This document shows positions 29,915-41,142 of a stretch of DNA of 64,000 nt, piece by piece. The stretch's first letter is position 1; each line of letters opens with the position of its first letter. The position numbers and the translations under genes are program-made. Source of the stretch: Novosphingobium rosa NBRC 15208 (GTDB taxonomy: Bacteria > Pseudomonadota > Alphaproteobacteria > Sphingomonadales > Sphingomonadaceae); contig NZ_BCZE01000005.1 in NCBI RefSeq assembly GCF_001598555.1, positions 1-64,000 of the forward strand, in the 5' to 3' direction. The notes beneath the pieces are model-generated. The model was given only the letters and a program-made list of their open reading frames with translations. It made no database searches and was not told where the DNA came from.

Positions 29915-31096
29915 TCAGACGTTGCTGAGCCCTTCTGGCGCGCTGCCGTGGATCTGCGCATAGCGGGCGATGGCGAAGCGGTCGGTCATGCCGGCGATAT
30001 AGTCGGCGATGTGGCGGCTGCGGTCTGGTTCGGCTTCGGGCATGCGGGAGAGCCAGTCCTCGCCCATCAGCGACGGATCGGCGCGCAGGGCGGCGAACAG
30101 GCCCGCCGTCACCAGCTTGGCCTTGCCTGCCGTTTCCAGCTGCTCGGGGTGGTAATAGAGGCGGCTGTACATAAAGCGCTTCAGGCGGCGCTCCTCCTCC
30201 GCCATCGCGGGCGAGAAGGCGACGCAGGCTTGTCCAGCATGGCGAACCTGATCGACCGTTTGCAGTCCGGCGATGCGGCGCTGCGTCTCGGCGATCACAT
30301 CGTTGACCATGATGCCGATCTGGCTGCGCACCAGTTCGCGCAGCTGCCGGTCACGCGGGGCGCCCTGATAGCGCCGCTCCACGGCATACCATTGCTCGGC
30401 CACGAAGGGCTGCTCCATCAGCTGGTCCAGCGTGAGGAAACCGGCGCGCAGGCCATCGTCGATATCGTGATTGTCATAGGCGATGTCGTCGGCAATCGCG
30501 GCGACCTGCGCCTCAAGGCAGGAACATTCGGCCAGATCGAGCGGGAAGGCCGCATCCAGCTCCTGCAGGGCCCAGCCGGGGCTGCGCACCGGGCCATTGT
30601 GTTTGGCCAGGCCCTCCAGCAATTCCCATGTCAGGTTCAGGCCATCATGCCCGCAATAGGGGCTTTCCAGACGCATCAGCGTGCGCAGCGCCTGAGCGTT
30701 GTGATCCCAGCCGCCCTGCTCTTTCAGCGCCTCCTGCAACGCATCCTCGCCGCTGTGGCCGAAGGGCGGGTGGCCGATGTCATGCGCGAGGCACAGGGCT
30801 TCGGTCAGATCCTCGTCCAGACCCAGCTGGCGGGCGATGACGCGGCCGATCTGCGCCACCTCAAGGCTATGCGTCAGGCGAACGCGGTAATGGTCGCCAT
30901 CGGGCGCGATAAACACCTGAGTCTTATGGCGCAGGCGGCGGAAGCTGATCGAATGGATGATGCGGTCGCGGTCGCGCTGATACTCGCTGCGCGGACCGCG
31001 CGCGATGCCGCCCTCCATGGGGAACTCACGCCCGCGTGAGCGCAGGGGATCGCAAGCCAGCGGAGAGCGGGTGATCTGGGCTTCGGCACTGTCCAT
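29915..31096 (-). CDS. Deoxyguanosinetriphosphate triphosphohydrolase-like protein
   Basis: 393 residues of the HD superfamily. The metal ligands His (RLTHSLEVAQIGRVIAR), His-Asp (CLAHDIGHPPFGHSGEDAL) and a late Asp (DDIAYDNHDIDDGLRAG) are in order. The N-terminal EYQRDRDRIIHSISFRRLRHKTQVF is typical of type 2 dGTPases. It probably hydrolyses dNTPs to nucleoside and triphosphate. It is 24 bases upstream of nothing in its own direction; the lipoprotein gene ends 24 bases before its start codon, so it may be co-transcribed from further upstream. Confidence 0.92.
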   Translation of the reverse strand: MDSAEAQITRSPLACDPLRSRGREFPMEGGIARGPRSEYQRDRDRIIHSISFRRLRHKTQVFIAPDGDHYRVRLTHSLEVAQIGRVIARQLGLDEDLTEALCLAHDIGHPPFGHSGEDALQEALKEQGGWDHNAQALRTLMRLESPYCGHDGLNLTWELLEGLAKHNGPVRSPGWALQELDAAFPLDLAECSCLEAQVAAIADDIAYDNHDIDDGLRAGFLTLDQLMEQPFVAEQWYAVERRYQGAPRDRQLRELVRSQIGIMVNDVIAETQRRIAGLQTVDQVRHAGQACVAFSPAMAEEERRLKRFMYSRLYYHPEQLETAGKAKLVTAGLFAALRADPSLMGEDWLSRMPEAEPDRSRHIADYIAGMTDRFAIARYAQIHGSAPEGLSNV

Positions 31097-31120
31097 GGGA
31101 TTCCGCCTAGCCCATGCCCC

Positions 31121-31453
31121 CTATTGCAGCAAGCTTCCCAAGCCCGAGGGCCCAACCTGAGCGACACAGGCCCCGGCCGCCGAAGCCGTCACCTGAATCA
31201 CCTGCGGATCGTTGATGCGCTGGACAGCCGCGACATAATCCATCGCCGAACGCTTGGGGCCCTGCAGCGCTTCCAGCTTGCGCAATTGCGAGATCGTCAG
31301 GTGATCGACCATGCGCTGGGCCATGCATTCGGCCATCGGCTGGGAGAGACCTGCGTGGGTGAGCGCCGCCTGAACCCGGCCACGGGCGATGCCCTCAACG
31401 CATCCACCCAGAACCAGCGATGCGCCCAGCACCGCGACAGCAAACCCACGCAT
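31121..31453 (-). CDS. Small lipoprotein of unknown function
   Basis: 110 residues with a signal peptide and lipobox LVLGGC (Cys18), so it should be attached to a membrane after processing. The mature part ALTHAGLSQPMAECMAQRMVDHLTISQLRKLEAL has two cysteines in total (one in CMAQ, one in ACVAQV), which may form a disulfide. No family is recognised. It is transcribed in the same direction as the transhydrogenase genes and starts 39 bases after the pntB stop. Confidence 0.75.
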   Translation of the reverse strand: MRGFAVAVLGASLVLGGCVEGIARGRVQAALTHAGLSQPMAECMAQRMVDHLTISQLRKLEALQGPKRSAMDYVAAVQRINDPQVIQVTASAAGACVAQVGPSGLGSLLQ

Positions 31454-31492
31454 GATCTTAATTCCATCCCTTCAAGCGGCCCGATGCGGGCT

Positions 31493-33037
31493 TCAGTGCT
31501 GGAGGGATTTGACGATCTCCTCCACCATCTTTTTGGCGTCTGCCAGCAGCATCATGGTCTGGTCCATATAAAAGACGTCATTATCAACACCTGAATAGCC
31601 CACCCCGCTCATCGAGCGCTTGATGAACATCACGGTCTTGGCCTTGTCCACGTCGAAGACGGGCATGCCGTAGATCGGGCTGGACTTGTCGGTCTTGGCC
31701 GCGGGGTTCACCACATCGTTGGCGCCGATGATGAAGGCGACATCGGCCTGAGCGAACTCGCCATTGATGTCCTCCAGCTCGAAGACCTCATCGTAGGGCA
31801 CGTTCGCCTCGGCCAGCAGCACGTTCATATGGCCGGGCATGCGCCCCGCGACGGGATGGATGGCATATTTGACATTCACGCCCTCTTTCTTGAGCGTGTC
31901 GGCCATTTCGCGCAGCACATGCTGGGCCTGCGCCACCGCCATGCCATAGCCGGGGATGATGATGACATTCTCGGCCTCTTTCAGCAGGAAAGCGGCGTCC
32001 TCGGCGCTGCCGCGCTTCCATGGGCGCTGTTCCTTGGCCGCGCCGCCTCCGGATTCCGCCGCCGCGCCAAAGCCGCCCGCGATCACGCTGACAAAGCTGC
32101 GGTTCATCGCCTTGCACATGATGTAGGAGAGGATCGCGCCCGAGGAGCCGACCAGCGCCCCGGTGATGATCATCGCCGTGTTGTGCAGGGTGAAGCCCAT
32201 GGCGGCGGCGGCCCAGCCGGAATAGCTGTTCAGCATCGAGACCACCACCGGCATATCCGCCCCGCCGATGGGGATGATGAGCAGGAAGCCAATGATGAAG
32301 CTGAGCGCGGTGATCAGCGCGATATCCACCATCGACTGCGACATGAAGAAGCCGAAGATAAAGAAGGCAATGGCCAGCAGCAGCACGATGTTGATGGCAT
32401 GGCGCGCGGGCAGCATGATCGGCGCGCCGCTCATCTTGCCCGCCAGCTTGAGGAAGGCGATGACCGAGCCGCTGAAGGTGATCGCACCGATGGCGATGCC
32501 GAGCGACATTTCGATCAGGCTTTGCGGGTGGATCTGCATGGGCAACGCCGTGCCCTCCGGCCCGGTCTGCGCCAGAGCGGTGGTCACATCATTCACCACC
32601 TCGACAATGCCGAAGGCCTGCGGATTAAGATAGGCCGCCCAGCCCACCAGCACCGCCGCCAGGCCCACCAACGAGTGGAAGGCCGCCACCAGTTGCGGCA
32701 TATCCGTCATGGCGATCTTGCGCGCGGTGACCCAGCCGATCCCGCCGCCAAGCGCAATCGCCGCAAGGATCAGCCCAAAGGCTCCGAAATCAGGAACCGC
32801 TTGAAAACCATGTTCTATTGCGGTCGAAGGGCCTTCATAAGAAATTCCTGTTATAGGGAAATGCGTGACCAGTGTGGTCAACACGGCAATCGTCATGCCG
32901 ATCATGCCGTAACGGTTACCCGCTCGACTGGTGCTTGGCGACGACAGCCCCCGCAGCGCCAGAATAAACAGCACACCCGAAATCAGATAGGCCAGCATGG
33001 CCCAAGGAGGAGTCGTGACGTGTTCCATCGCGTTCAT
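31493..33037 (-). CDS. pntB: NAD(P) transhydrogenase subunit beta
   Basis: 514 residues: about nine membrane helices (residues 10-300), then the NADP-binding domain III with [45 protein letters not shown] and a late [22 protein letters not shown]-like tail. It couples proton entry to hydride transfer from NADH to NADP. The start at 33037 has GGAGG upstream; its ATG overlaps the pntAB stop by four bases. Confidence 0.97.
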   Translation of the reverse strand: MNAMEHVTTPPWAMLAYLISGVLFILALRGLSSPSTSRAGNRYGMIGMTIAVLTTLVTHFPITGISYEGPSTAIEHGFQAVPDFGAFGLILAAIALGGGIGWVTARKIAMTDMPQLVAAFHSLVGLAAVLVGWAAYLNPQAFGIVEVVNDVTTALAQTGPEGTALPMQIHPQSLIEMSLGIAIGAITFSGSVIAFLKLAGKMSGAPIMLPARHAINIVLLLAIAFFIFGFFMSQSMVDIALITALSFIIGFLLIIPIGGADMPVVVSMLNSYSGWAAAAMGFTLHNTAMIITGALVGSSGAILSYIMCKAMNRSFVSVIAGGFGAAAESGGGAAKEQRPWKRGSAEDAAFLLKEAENVIIIPGYGMAVAQAQHVLREMADTLKKEGVNVKYAIHPVAGRMPGHMNVLLAEANVPYDEVFELEDINGEFAQADVAFIIGANDVVNPAAKTDKSSPIYGMPVFDVDKAKTVMFIKRSMSGVGYSGVDNDVFYMDQTMMLLADAKKMVEEIVKSLQH

Positions 33038-33366
33038 GCCCGCTCCTCCCGCTTCGCGGAAGCAGCGGGGGTCTGGCGCTCCTTCTTCTTGTACATCGCC
33101 AGCATGCGCGCGGTGACCGCAAAGCCGCCGAAGATGTTGATGCTGGCCAGCACCACCGCCCCCAGCCCCAGCCATTTCGACACGCCCGCCCCGGCGCCAA
33201 TCCCGCTGGCCGCCGCCGCGATCAGCGCGCCCACCACGATCACGCTGGAGATCGCATTGGTCACCGCCATCAGCGGCGTATGCAGCGCGGGCGTCACCGA
33301 CCACACCACGTAATAGCCCACAAAGCAGGCCATCACGAAAATCGACAGAATCGAGATAAAATCCAT
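33034..33366 (-). CDS. pntAB: NAD(P) transhydrogenase subunit alpha, membrane part
   Basis: 110 residues with three hydrophobic segments (about 3-22, 35-55 and 66-85), corresponding to the membrane tail of E. coli Pnt[39 protein letters not shown] is highly characteristic. The three-gene layout pntAA-pntAB-pntB is typical of alphaproteobacteria such as Rhodospirillum. Confidence 0.96.
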   Translation of the reverse strand: MDFISILSIFVMACFVGYYVVWSVTPALHTPLMAVTNAISSVIVVGALIAAAASGIGAGAGVSKWLGLGAVVLASINIFGGFAVTARMLAMYKKKERQTPAASAKREERA

Positions 33367-33377
33367 GTCAGCCCCCC

Positions 33378-34496
33378 TCAGGCCAGCAGGCGGGGATGCA
33401 CCACCGCGCCGCCCTGCGTCAGGCGGATCGCTCCGCCGATTTCCTCGTCCAGCACCGGAGCGCCCTTCTCCTTGTCCCAGAAGGCCGAGAGGAAGTTGTA
33501 GAGGTTGCGCGAAAACAACGCCGAGGCATCCGCCGGCAGCCGCGCCGCCGTGTTCGTCCAGCCCATGATCTTCACGCCATGCCGCTCGACAATCCGGTCC
33601 GCCACGGAGCCTTCCACATTGCCGCCCTGCGAAACCGCCAGATCGAAGATCACGCTGCCCGGCTTCATGCTCGCGATCTGCGCGTCGGAAATGAGGCGCG
33701 GCGCCGCGCGACCCGGGATCAGCGCCGTGGTGATCACGATATCCTGCTTGGCGATATGGCCGGACACCAGCTCGGCCTGGGCCTTCTGGTAGTCCTCGCT
33801 CATTTCGGTGGCATAGCCGCCGCTGCCCTCGCCCTCGATCCCCGCGACGCTTTCCACGAAGATGGGTTTCGCGCCCAGCGACTGGATCTGCTCTTTCGTG
33901 GCCGAGCGCACATCGGTCGCCGACACCTGAGCCCCCAAACGCCGCGCCGTGGCGATGGCCTGCAAGCCCGCCACACCCACGCCCATCACAAAGGCCTTGG
34001 CCGCGCTGATCGTGCCCGCCGCCGTCATCATCATCGGGAAGGCGCGGCCATAGACCCCCGCCGCATCGACCACCGCCTTGTACCCGGCAAGGTTCGACTG
34101 GCTGGAGAGAATGTCCATCGACTGCGCCCGCGTGATGCGCGGCATGAATTCCATGGCCAGCGCCTCAAGCCCGGCGGCGGCATAGGCATCGATGCGCGCA
34201 CGCTGTCCGAAAGGATCGAGCCCGGCCACGACCCACGCCCCCGGCGCCACGCCTGTCAGATGCGTGGGATCAGGCCCCTGCACGCCCAGCACGATCTGCG
34301 CTCCCGCCAGCACGCTGGCGGCATCGCCCACCCTTGCGCCCACGGCGGCATAATCGGCGTCCGCTATCGAGGCGCTCAGCCCCGCGCCAGACTCCACCGC
34401 GACCTGCGCGCCCAGAGCGATGAATTTCTTCACCGTCTCGGGCGTGGCGGCCACGCGCGTTTCTCCCTCCGCGCTCTCACGCGGAACGGCGATCAT
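33378..34496 (-). CDS. pntAA: NAD(P) transhydrogenase subunit alpha, NAD-binding part
   Basis: 372 residues starting [22 protein letters not shown], related to alanine dehydrogenase. The Rossmann segment [28 protein letters not shown] and the RQD-type loop region [19 protein letters not shown] fit domain I of transhydrogenase. GGGGGGC upstream supports the ATG at 34496 over 34511. It is 11 bases before pntAB and 17 bases after the small oxidase-like gene. Confidence 0.96.
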   Translation of the reverse strand: MIAVPRESAEGETRVAATPETVKKFIALGAQVAVESGAGLSASIADADYAAVGARVGDAASVLAGAQIVLGVQGPDPTHLTGVAPGAWVVAGLDPFGQRARIDAYAAAGLEALAMEFMPRITRAQSMDILSSQSNLAGYKAVVDAAGVYGRAFPMMMTAAGTISAAKAFVMGVGVAGLQAIATARRLGAQVSATDVRSATKEQIQSLGAKPIFVESVAGIEGEGSGGYATEMSEDYQKAQAELVSGHIAKQDIVITTALIPGRAAPRLISDAQIASMKPGSVIFDLAVSQGGNVEGSVADRIVERHGVKIMGWTNTAARLPADASALFSRNLYNFLSAFWDKEKGAPVLDEEIGGAIRLTQGGAVVHPRLLA

Positions 34497-34513
34497 CAGC
34501 CCCCCTGCCACGA

Positions 34514-34669
34514 TCAGCGTGTCAGCAAAAAGACGACAAAAGCCGCCAGCAGAAGAATGATCGGCGTGGAGATCTTCACCAGACTGATGAAACCATCATA
34601 GGTCTGGCGCGCTGCGGTCACATCCTGACCGCCATGGCTATGCGCTGAAGGATCATGGGCCTGTGTCAT
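34514..34669 (-). CDS. Small membrane protein, aa3 oxidase subunit IV-like
   Basis: 51 residues read directly from the sequence: MTQAHDPSAHSHGG, then AARQTYDGFISLVKIST and a single helix PIILLLAAFVVFLLT. The pattern of a polar N-terminus, the YxGFxxLxK segment and one C-terminal helix matches the bacterial aa3-type cytochrome c oxidase subunit IV family (COX4_pro_2-like). It is placed immediately upstream of pntAA and in the same direction, so it is probably the first gene of the pnt transcript. Whether it binds an oxidase or the transhydrogenase is unknown. Confidence 0.75.
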   Translation of the reverse strand: MTQAHDPSAHSHGGQDVTAARQTYDGFISLVKISTPIILLLAAFVVFLLTR

Positions 34670-34750
34670 GAAATCCTGTCCCGTCTGTTGTTCTTGGCCG
34701 CGATCCTATCATCCCGCGCGCGCATCACAACCACCAACTTGTGCCCGCCT

Positions 34751-34811
34751 TTACAGTCTCTTTGTACCCGTCCTTACAGCTCCTTGCCGGTGGTTTAAGC
34801 GTAACTTTACA
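34751..34811. promoter_or_regulatory. Repeated TTACA boxes between divergent pnt and regulator genes
   Basis: TTACA occurs at 34751-34755, 34774-34778 and 34807-34811, all in one orientation, at spacings of 23 and 33 bases. The first two are part of a longer imperfect direct repeat (CTTTACAG...TTTGTACCCG / CCTTACAG). Spacing near whole helical turns suits a tandem-binding regulator. They sit between the starts of the pnt group and the NtrC-type regulator. Confidence 0.4.
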
Positions 34812-34875
34812 CCTTTGACTGTAGGCGTTGCGCATGGCCGCCCATCCTGGGTGGCGCCACAGGTTGCACGCAAGC

Positions 34876-36297
34876 ATGTCCGAGACCGAACCCCGCCTGC
34901 TGATGCTGATCGACGATGAGCCCGCGCAGAGCCGCCTCATCACCGCTCTGGCCGCGCGCGAGGGATGGCGCACCATCGTGGTGAACGACGCCGAAACCGC
35001 CATCGCCATGCTGGGCACGCGCCAGGGCATGCAGCTGGGCGCCATCATCCTCGACCAGTGGGTGCCCGGCGAGGACGCCTGCAGCCTGATCGCGGAACTG
35101 CGCAACCGCCGCCCCGCCCTGCCGATCCTGATGCTGACCACCAGCGCCTCGCCCCTGCTCGCCGTGGAAGCCATGCGCGCCGGGGCCACCGATTACCTCA
35201 TCAAGCCTGTCGCGCCCGACCGCATGATGCAGGCCCTGCGCACCGCCACCACGCGTGAGGCCCCGCGTGACGAACTGCAGCCGCTCACCGAAAAGATGCA
35301 CGGCCCCGCCACCTTCGAGGCGATGATCGGCGCGTCCCCCGCCTTCCGCACCGCGCTGGCGATTGCCGCGAAAGCGGCCCGCAACCACGGCCCCGTGCTG
35401 ATCGAGGGCGAAAGCGGCACCGGCAAGGAAATGCTGGTCCACGCCATTCACGCGGCGTCGATGCGCTCCAAGCTGCCGCTGCGCATCGTCAACGCGGGCA
35501 CCACGCCGGGCAATTCCATCGAATCGATCCTCTTCGGCCACGAGAAGGGCGCCTTCCCCGGCGCCTTCGACCGGCAAGTGGGCGCCCTGCAACAATGCGA
35601 CGGCGCCACGCTGGTCATCGACGAGATCGACCGCCTGCCCCTGCCCGTGCAGGAGCGCCTCGCCGAAGCCCTGACGCGCAGCGACTGCCGCCCCATCGGC
35701 GCGCGCCACTCTTTCCGCGTCGACGTGCGCCTGATCGCCGCCAGCAACTTCCCGCTGAAGGAACTGGTGGCCCAGGGCGATTTCCTGCCCGATCTGCAGG
35801 CCCTGATCGGCGGCACCACGCTCTATCTGCCCAGCCTGCGCGAGCGCACCGGCGATATTCCCGCCCTTGCCCGCCATTTCCTCGCCCGCATCGGCGAGCA
35901 ACCCGGCCTGCGCAGCCTTGGCATCACGGAAGGCGCGCTGTCGCTGCTCTCCGCCTATGACTGGCCCGGCAATGTGCGCCAGCTGCAGGCCGTGCTGTTC
36001 CGCGCCGCCGTCTTCTGCGATGGCGATGCGTTGACGGCTGACGATTTCCCCCAGCTCTCCAGCATGATCACCGCCGAGCCGGTGCATGTGAACGGCGTCG
36101 CCCACGAAAGCGCGGGCGTGATGCTGTTCACCGCCGACGGCAATCTGCGCCCGCTGGAAGACATCGAGGCCGATGTGATCCGTCTGGCCATCGGGCATTA
36201 TCGCGGACGCATGACCGAGGTGGCCCGCCGTCTGGGGATCGGGCGTTCGACCCTGTATCGCAAGCTGAGCGATCTGGGGATCGATAACGTCGCTTAA
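34876..36297 (+). CDS. NtrC-type response regulator with altered GAFTGA loop
   Basis: 473 residues. Receiver domain (1-120) has acidic pair Asp13-Asp14, phospho-acceptor Asp60 and Lys110. The AAA+ domain has Walker A GESGTGKE (178-185), Walker B VIDE (248-251) and SLRERTGDIPAL. The C-terminal Fis-type HTH is EVARRLGIGRSTLYRKLSDLGI. The sigma-54 contact loop reads GAFPGA at 225-230 instead of GAFTGA, so the Thr that contacts sigma-54 is Pro. The start is uncertain: an ATG at 34834 or TTG at 34828 would add up to 16 residues and no start has a good ribosome site. No partner kinase gene is adjacent. Confidence 0.88.
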   Translation: MSETEPRLLMLIDDEPAQSRLITALAAREGWRTIVVNDAETAIAMLGTRQGMQLGAIILDQWVPGEDACSLIAELRNRRPALPILMLTTSASPLLAVEAMRAGATDYLIKPVAPDRMMQALRTATTREAPRDELQPLTEKMHGPATFEAMIGASPAFRTALAIAAKAARNHGPVLIEGESGTGKEMLVHAIHAASMRSKLPLRIVNAGTTPGNSIESILFGHEKGAFPGAFDRQVGALQQCDGATLVIDEIDRLPLPVQERLAEALTRSDCRPIGARHSFRVDVRLIAASNFPLKELVAQGDFLPDLQALIGGTTLYLPSLRERTGDIPALARHFLARIGEQPGLRSLGITEGALSLLSAYDWPGNVRQLQAVLFRAAVFCDGDALTADDFPQLSSMITAEPVHVNGVAHESAGVMLFTADGNLRPLEDIEADVIRLAIGHYRGRMTEVARRLGIGRSTLYRKLSDLGIDNVA

Positions 36298-36319
36298 GAG
36301 TTTTGAAGAAAAGGAAAAT

Positions 36320-36562
36320 GCGAGGGTGTTACACCCTCGCGCTCCCATGACTGTCTACGTTGCGCCAGGGGCTCAGCCTTGGAGCGAGGTCGCTGCGCCG
36401 CAGCTTTGAAAATTGCCTGCCTGCGGCGCATGATTGTGCAGTTGGAGAGGCCGGACGCACCGACCGGGAGCCACCGAGCTTTCGCCGGGAGACGTTCCGG
36501 GGGTGCAGGGGGCGCCAACCGATTTCTCTCGAGAAATCGGCACTTAAATAGCCGCCCCCTGC
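36320..36562. repeat. Dispersed structured repeat, copy 5 (orientation A, 243 bp)
   Basis: Between the convergent regulator and folP genes. Left hairpin 36320-36340 (GCGAGGGTG/CACCCTCGC arms). The right hairpin is rebuilt: GCAGGGGGCG (36505-36514) pairs with CGCCCCCTGC (36553-36562) and encloses a nested CGATTTCTC/GAGAAATCG stem. It contains GTCTACGTTGCGCC, the CGCCGCAG/CTGCGGCG pair, GCAGTTGGAGAG and CGCCGGGAGACG. Confidence 0.88.
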
Positions 36563-36580
36563 TTTCCTCCCCTAAAATCT

Positions 36581-39072
<2,492 letters not shown>

Positions 39073-39118
39073 TCACCCGCCGCCGCCCGGCACTAAAATT
39101 TTTTGCGACAAGTTACAC

Positions 39119-39709
39119 CTAAAGCAGGCAAAGTTGCGCCACCGGAGCGAAACTGCGCCGGTGATGCTCCGTCACGCCATGCTCCCGCATGCCCGCCAGA
39201 TGCTCCGCCGTGCCGTAGCCCGCATTGCGCGCCCAGCCGTAATGCGGATGCGCCTCATGCAGGGCGCGCATCATGCGGTCGCGATGCTCCTTGGCGATGA
39301 TGCTGGCCGCGCTGATGCAGGGCTCTGTGGCATCGCCGCCCACGATGGCGCGCGCGGGCCAGCGCCATGCCTCCACCCGGCCCTCGGGCGTCTTGTTGCC
39401 GTCGATCAGCACGGTGGCGATCGGCCCATCCAGCCGCGCCGCCAGATCGGCCACGGCCCTGGTCATGGCCAGCATGGTCGCGCCGAAGATGTTGAGGCGG
39501 TCGATCTCCTCCACATCGCACACGCCGGTGGCCCAATGGGCCTGCTCGATGATCTGCGCCTCCAGCAAAGCCCGGCGCTTGGCGCTCAGCTTCTTGGAAT
39601 CCGCCAGGCCTGCGATGGGCATGGGCAGCGCTACTGCGCCTGCAACCACAGGGCCTGCCAAGGGGCCGCGCCCCGCTTCGTCTACGCCGATGATCCAGCC
39701 TTTTTTCAT
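39119..39709 (-). CDS. rnhB: Ribonuclease HII
   Basis: 196 residues. [21 protein letters not shown] carries the first catalytic Asp-Glu pair; [12 protein letters not shown] and the ALVDGNKTP-like VLIDGNKTP and [11 protein letters not shown] blocks follow. It cuts RNA of RNA-DNA hybrids and single ribonucleotides. It stops 220 bases before the ccrM start and is followed by the GANTC cluster, so the ccrM promoter lies in its 3' flank. Confidence 0.97.
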   Translation of the reverse strand: MKKGWIIGVDEAGRGPLAGPVVAGAVALPMPIAGLADSKKLSAKRRALLEAQIIEQAHWATGVCDVEEIDRLNIFGATMLAMTRAVADLAARLDGPIATVLIDGNKTPEGRVEAWRWPARAIVGGDATEPCISAASIIAKEHRDRMMRALHEAHPHYGWARNAGYGTAEHLAGMREHGVTEHHRRSFAPVAQLCLL

Positions 39710-39754
39710 AGGGTCAGGCTGTGAAGGGGTTTTGGGAAGAAAGGAAGAGACGAT

Positions 39755-39898
39755 GCGAGGGGATTATCCCCTCGCGCTCCCATGAATGTCTGCGTCGCGC
39801 CATGGGTTCAGCAGGTGGAGAGCCGTGGCGCACCGCTTCGGCGCCATTGCCCTCTCGTCGGAAGACGGTCCGGGAGCGCGAGGGGGTAACCCCCTCGC
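39755..39898. repeat. Dispersed structured repeat, copy 6 (short, orientation A, 144 bp)
   Basis: Left hairpin 39755-39775 (GCGAGGGGA/TCCCCTCGC arms) and right hairpin 39878-39898 (GCGAGGGGG/CCCCCTCGC arms). It contains GTCTGCGTCGCGCC, GGGTTCAGC, GCAGGTGGAGAG, CGGCGCCA and CGTCGGAAGACG but lacks the central CGCCGCAGGC/GCCTGCGGCG stem. Unlike most copies it sits between divergent starts (rnhB and the acetyltransferase). Confidence 0.88.
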
Positions 39899-39969
39899 AC
39901 CTTTCCTTCCTCCCCCCTTTCCAGAAATCCATTGCGCACACCCCACCCCTGCCCTATCCGCGCGCGGCC

Positions 39970-40485
39970 ATGGCATTGAACCCCACCCTGATCCCGCTTG
40001 ATGCGGTTGACCCCGCGCTGGTTGAAACCCTTCTGGACACGGCTTTCGAGCCGGGCCGACACCAGCGCACGGCCTATAAGGTGCGAGAGGGCATGGACTG
40101 GCTTCCCGCCCTCTCCTTCGCCGCGATGGATGAGGACGAGCATCTCGTCGGCACGATCCAGTGCTGGCCGGTGGCGCTGACCGATCCCGAGGGCCGCCGC
40201 CATCCGCTGGTGATGGTCGGCCCGGTGGCCGTGCTGCCCGCCCATCAGGGCGAGGGTTACGGCAAGGCGCTGATGACGGCGGCCTTGGGGGCGCTGTCTC
40301 CGGAAGCGCCGCTGCCTCAGGTGATGATCGGCGACCCGGATTATTACGGGCGTTTCTGGGGCTTTACCAATGCCCAGACCGGCGGCTGGGATCTGCCCGG
40401 GCCGTTCGAGAAGCATCGCCTGCTGGCGCGCGCCAACAATCCGGCGGTGCTGCCGGTGGCTGGCATGCTAGGCCCCTGGTTGTAA
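39970..40485 (+). CDS. GNAT-family N-acetyltransferase (YhbS-like)
   Basis: 171 residues. The acetyl-CoA binding motif A is VGPVAVLPAHQGEGYGKALMTAAL (Q-x-x-G-x-G). The later IGDPDYYGRFWGFTNAQ is the pattern of YhbS-type acetyltransferases. The substrate is unknown. The frame is open back to 39721 through the repeat, but the ATG at 39970 is the sensible start. It precedes the Nudix-cca-protease group by 51 bases. Confidence 0.85.
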   Translation: MALNPTLIPLDAVDPALVETLLDTAFEPGRHQRTAYKVREGMDWLPALSFAAMDEDEHLVGTIQCWPVALTDPEGRRHPLVMVGPVAVLPAHQGEGYGKALMTAALGALSPEAPLPQVMIGDPDYYGRFWGFTNAQTGGWDLPGPFEKHRLLARANNPAVLPVAGMLGPWL

Positions 40486-40536
40486 GGCGAGAGGCCTCTG
40501 GTCAAGCCGCCATGACATGGCCATATGGGGCCACGC

Positions 40537-41142
40537 ATGACCGAGACCGCTTCCCTTCACGATAGACTGTCGGCGCTTTACCGCGCCGGCATGGCCCGCG
40601 CCGTTTCCGGCTTGTGGAGCGATCCGCGCATCGAGGACGATGTGCCGCTCAAGCCCGCCGCCGTGCTGATCGCGGTGAGCGATGCCGGTGAGCCGGAAAT
40701 CCTGCTCACCCACCGCCCCACGACGATGCGCGCTCATCCCGGGCAGATCGCCCTGCCCGGCGGCCGCTGCGAGGAGGGCGAGGATGCCGTCACCGCCGCT
40801 CTGCGCGAGGCGGAGGAAGAGGTCGGCCTCTCGCCGGCTGATGTGCGGGTGATCGGGGAGCTCGATGTGATCCGCACGGCTTCGGGCTATGAGATCACGC
40901 CCGTGCTGGCCACGATCCCGACCGGCCTGACCTTCACCCCCAACCCCACCGAAGTGGCCGACTGGTTCGCCGCGCCCGCCGCCTATGTGCTTGATCCGGC
41001 GCGGCATGGCGCGCGTGAGGTCGAATGGAAGGGACGCAAGCATCGCGTCATCGAGATCGACTGGCAGGGCCGCCGCATCTGGGGCGTGACGGGGGCGATC
41101 CTGGCCAATCTGACGCTGCGCATCGACTGGACGCAGCTGTGA
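40537..41142 (+). CDS. Nudix hydrolase, probable CoA pyrophosphatase
   Basis: 201 residues. The Nudix box GGRCEEGEDAVTAALREAEEEVGL is complete, preceded by RPTTMRAHPGQIALPGG, the UPF0035-like segment that marks CoA diphosphatases (NudL/YeaB-type). It would split CoA into 4'-phosphopantetheine and 3',5'-ADP. The ATG at 40537 is preferred because TGGGG lies 7 bases upstream; one further ATG at 40525 is possible. It overlaps the next start by four bases. Confidence 0.88.
   Translation: MTETASLHDRLSALYRAGMARAVSGLWSDPRIEDDVPLKPAAVLIAVSDAGEPEILLTHRPTTMRAHPGQIALPGGRCEEGEDAVTAALREAEEEVGLSPADVRVIGELDVIRTASGYEITPVLATIPTGLTFTPNPTEVADWFAAPAAYVLDPARHGAREVEWKGRKHRVIEIDWQGRRIWGVTGAILANLTLRIDWTQL

Noticed and set aside
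36320-36562. Repeat copy 5 as a tRNA or known riboswitch
   Set aside because: No cloverleaf or anticodon arm and no match to a known aptamer core; the same parts recur in nine places next to unrelated genes.
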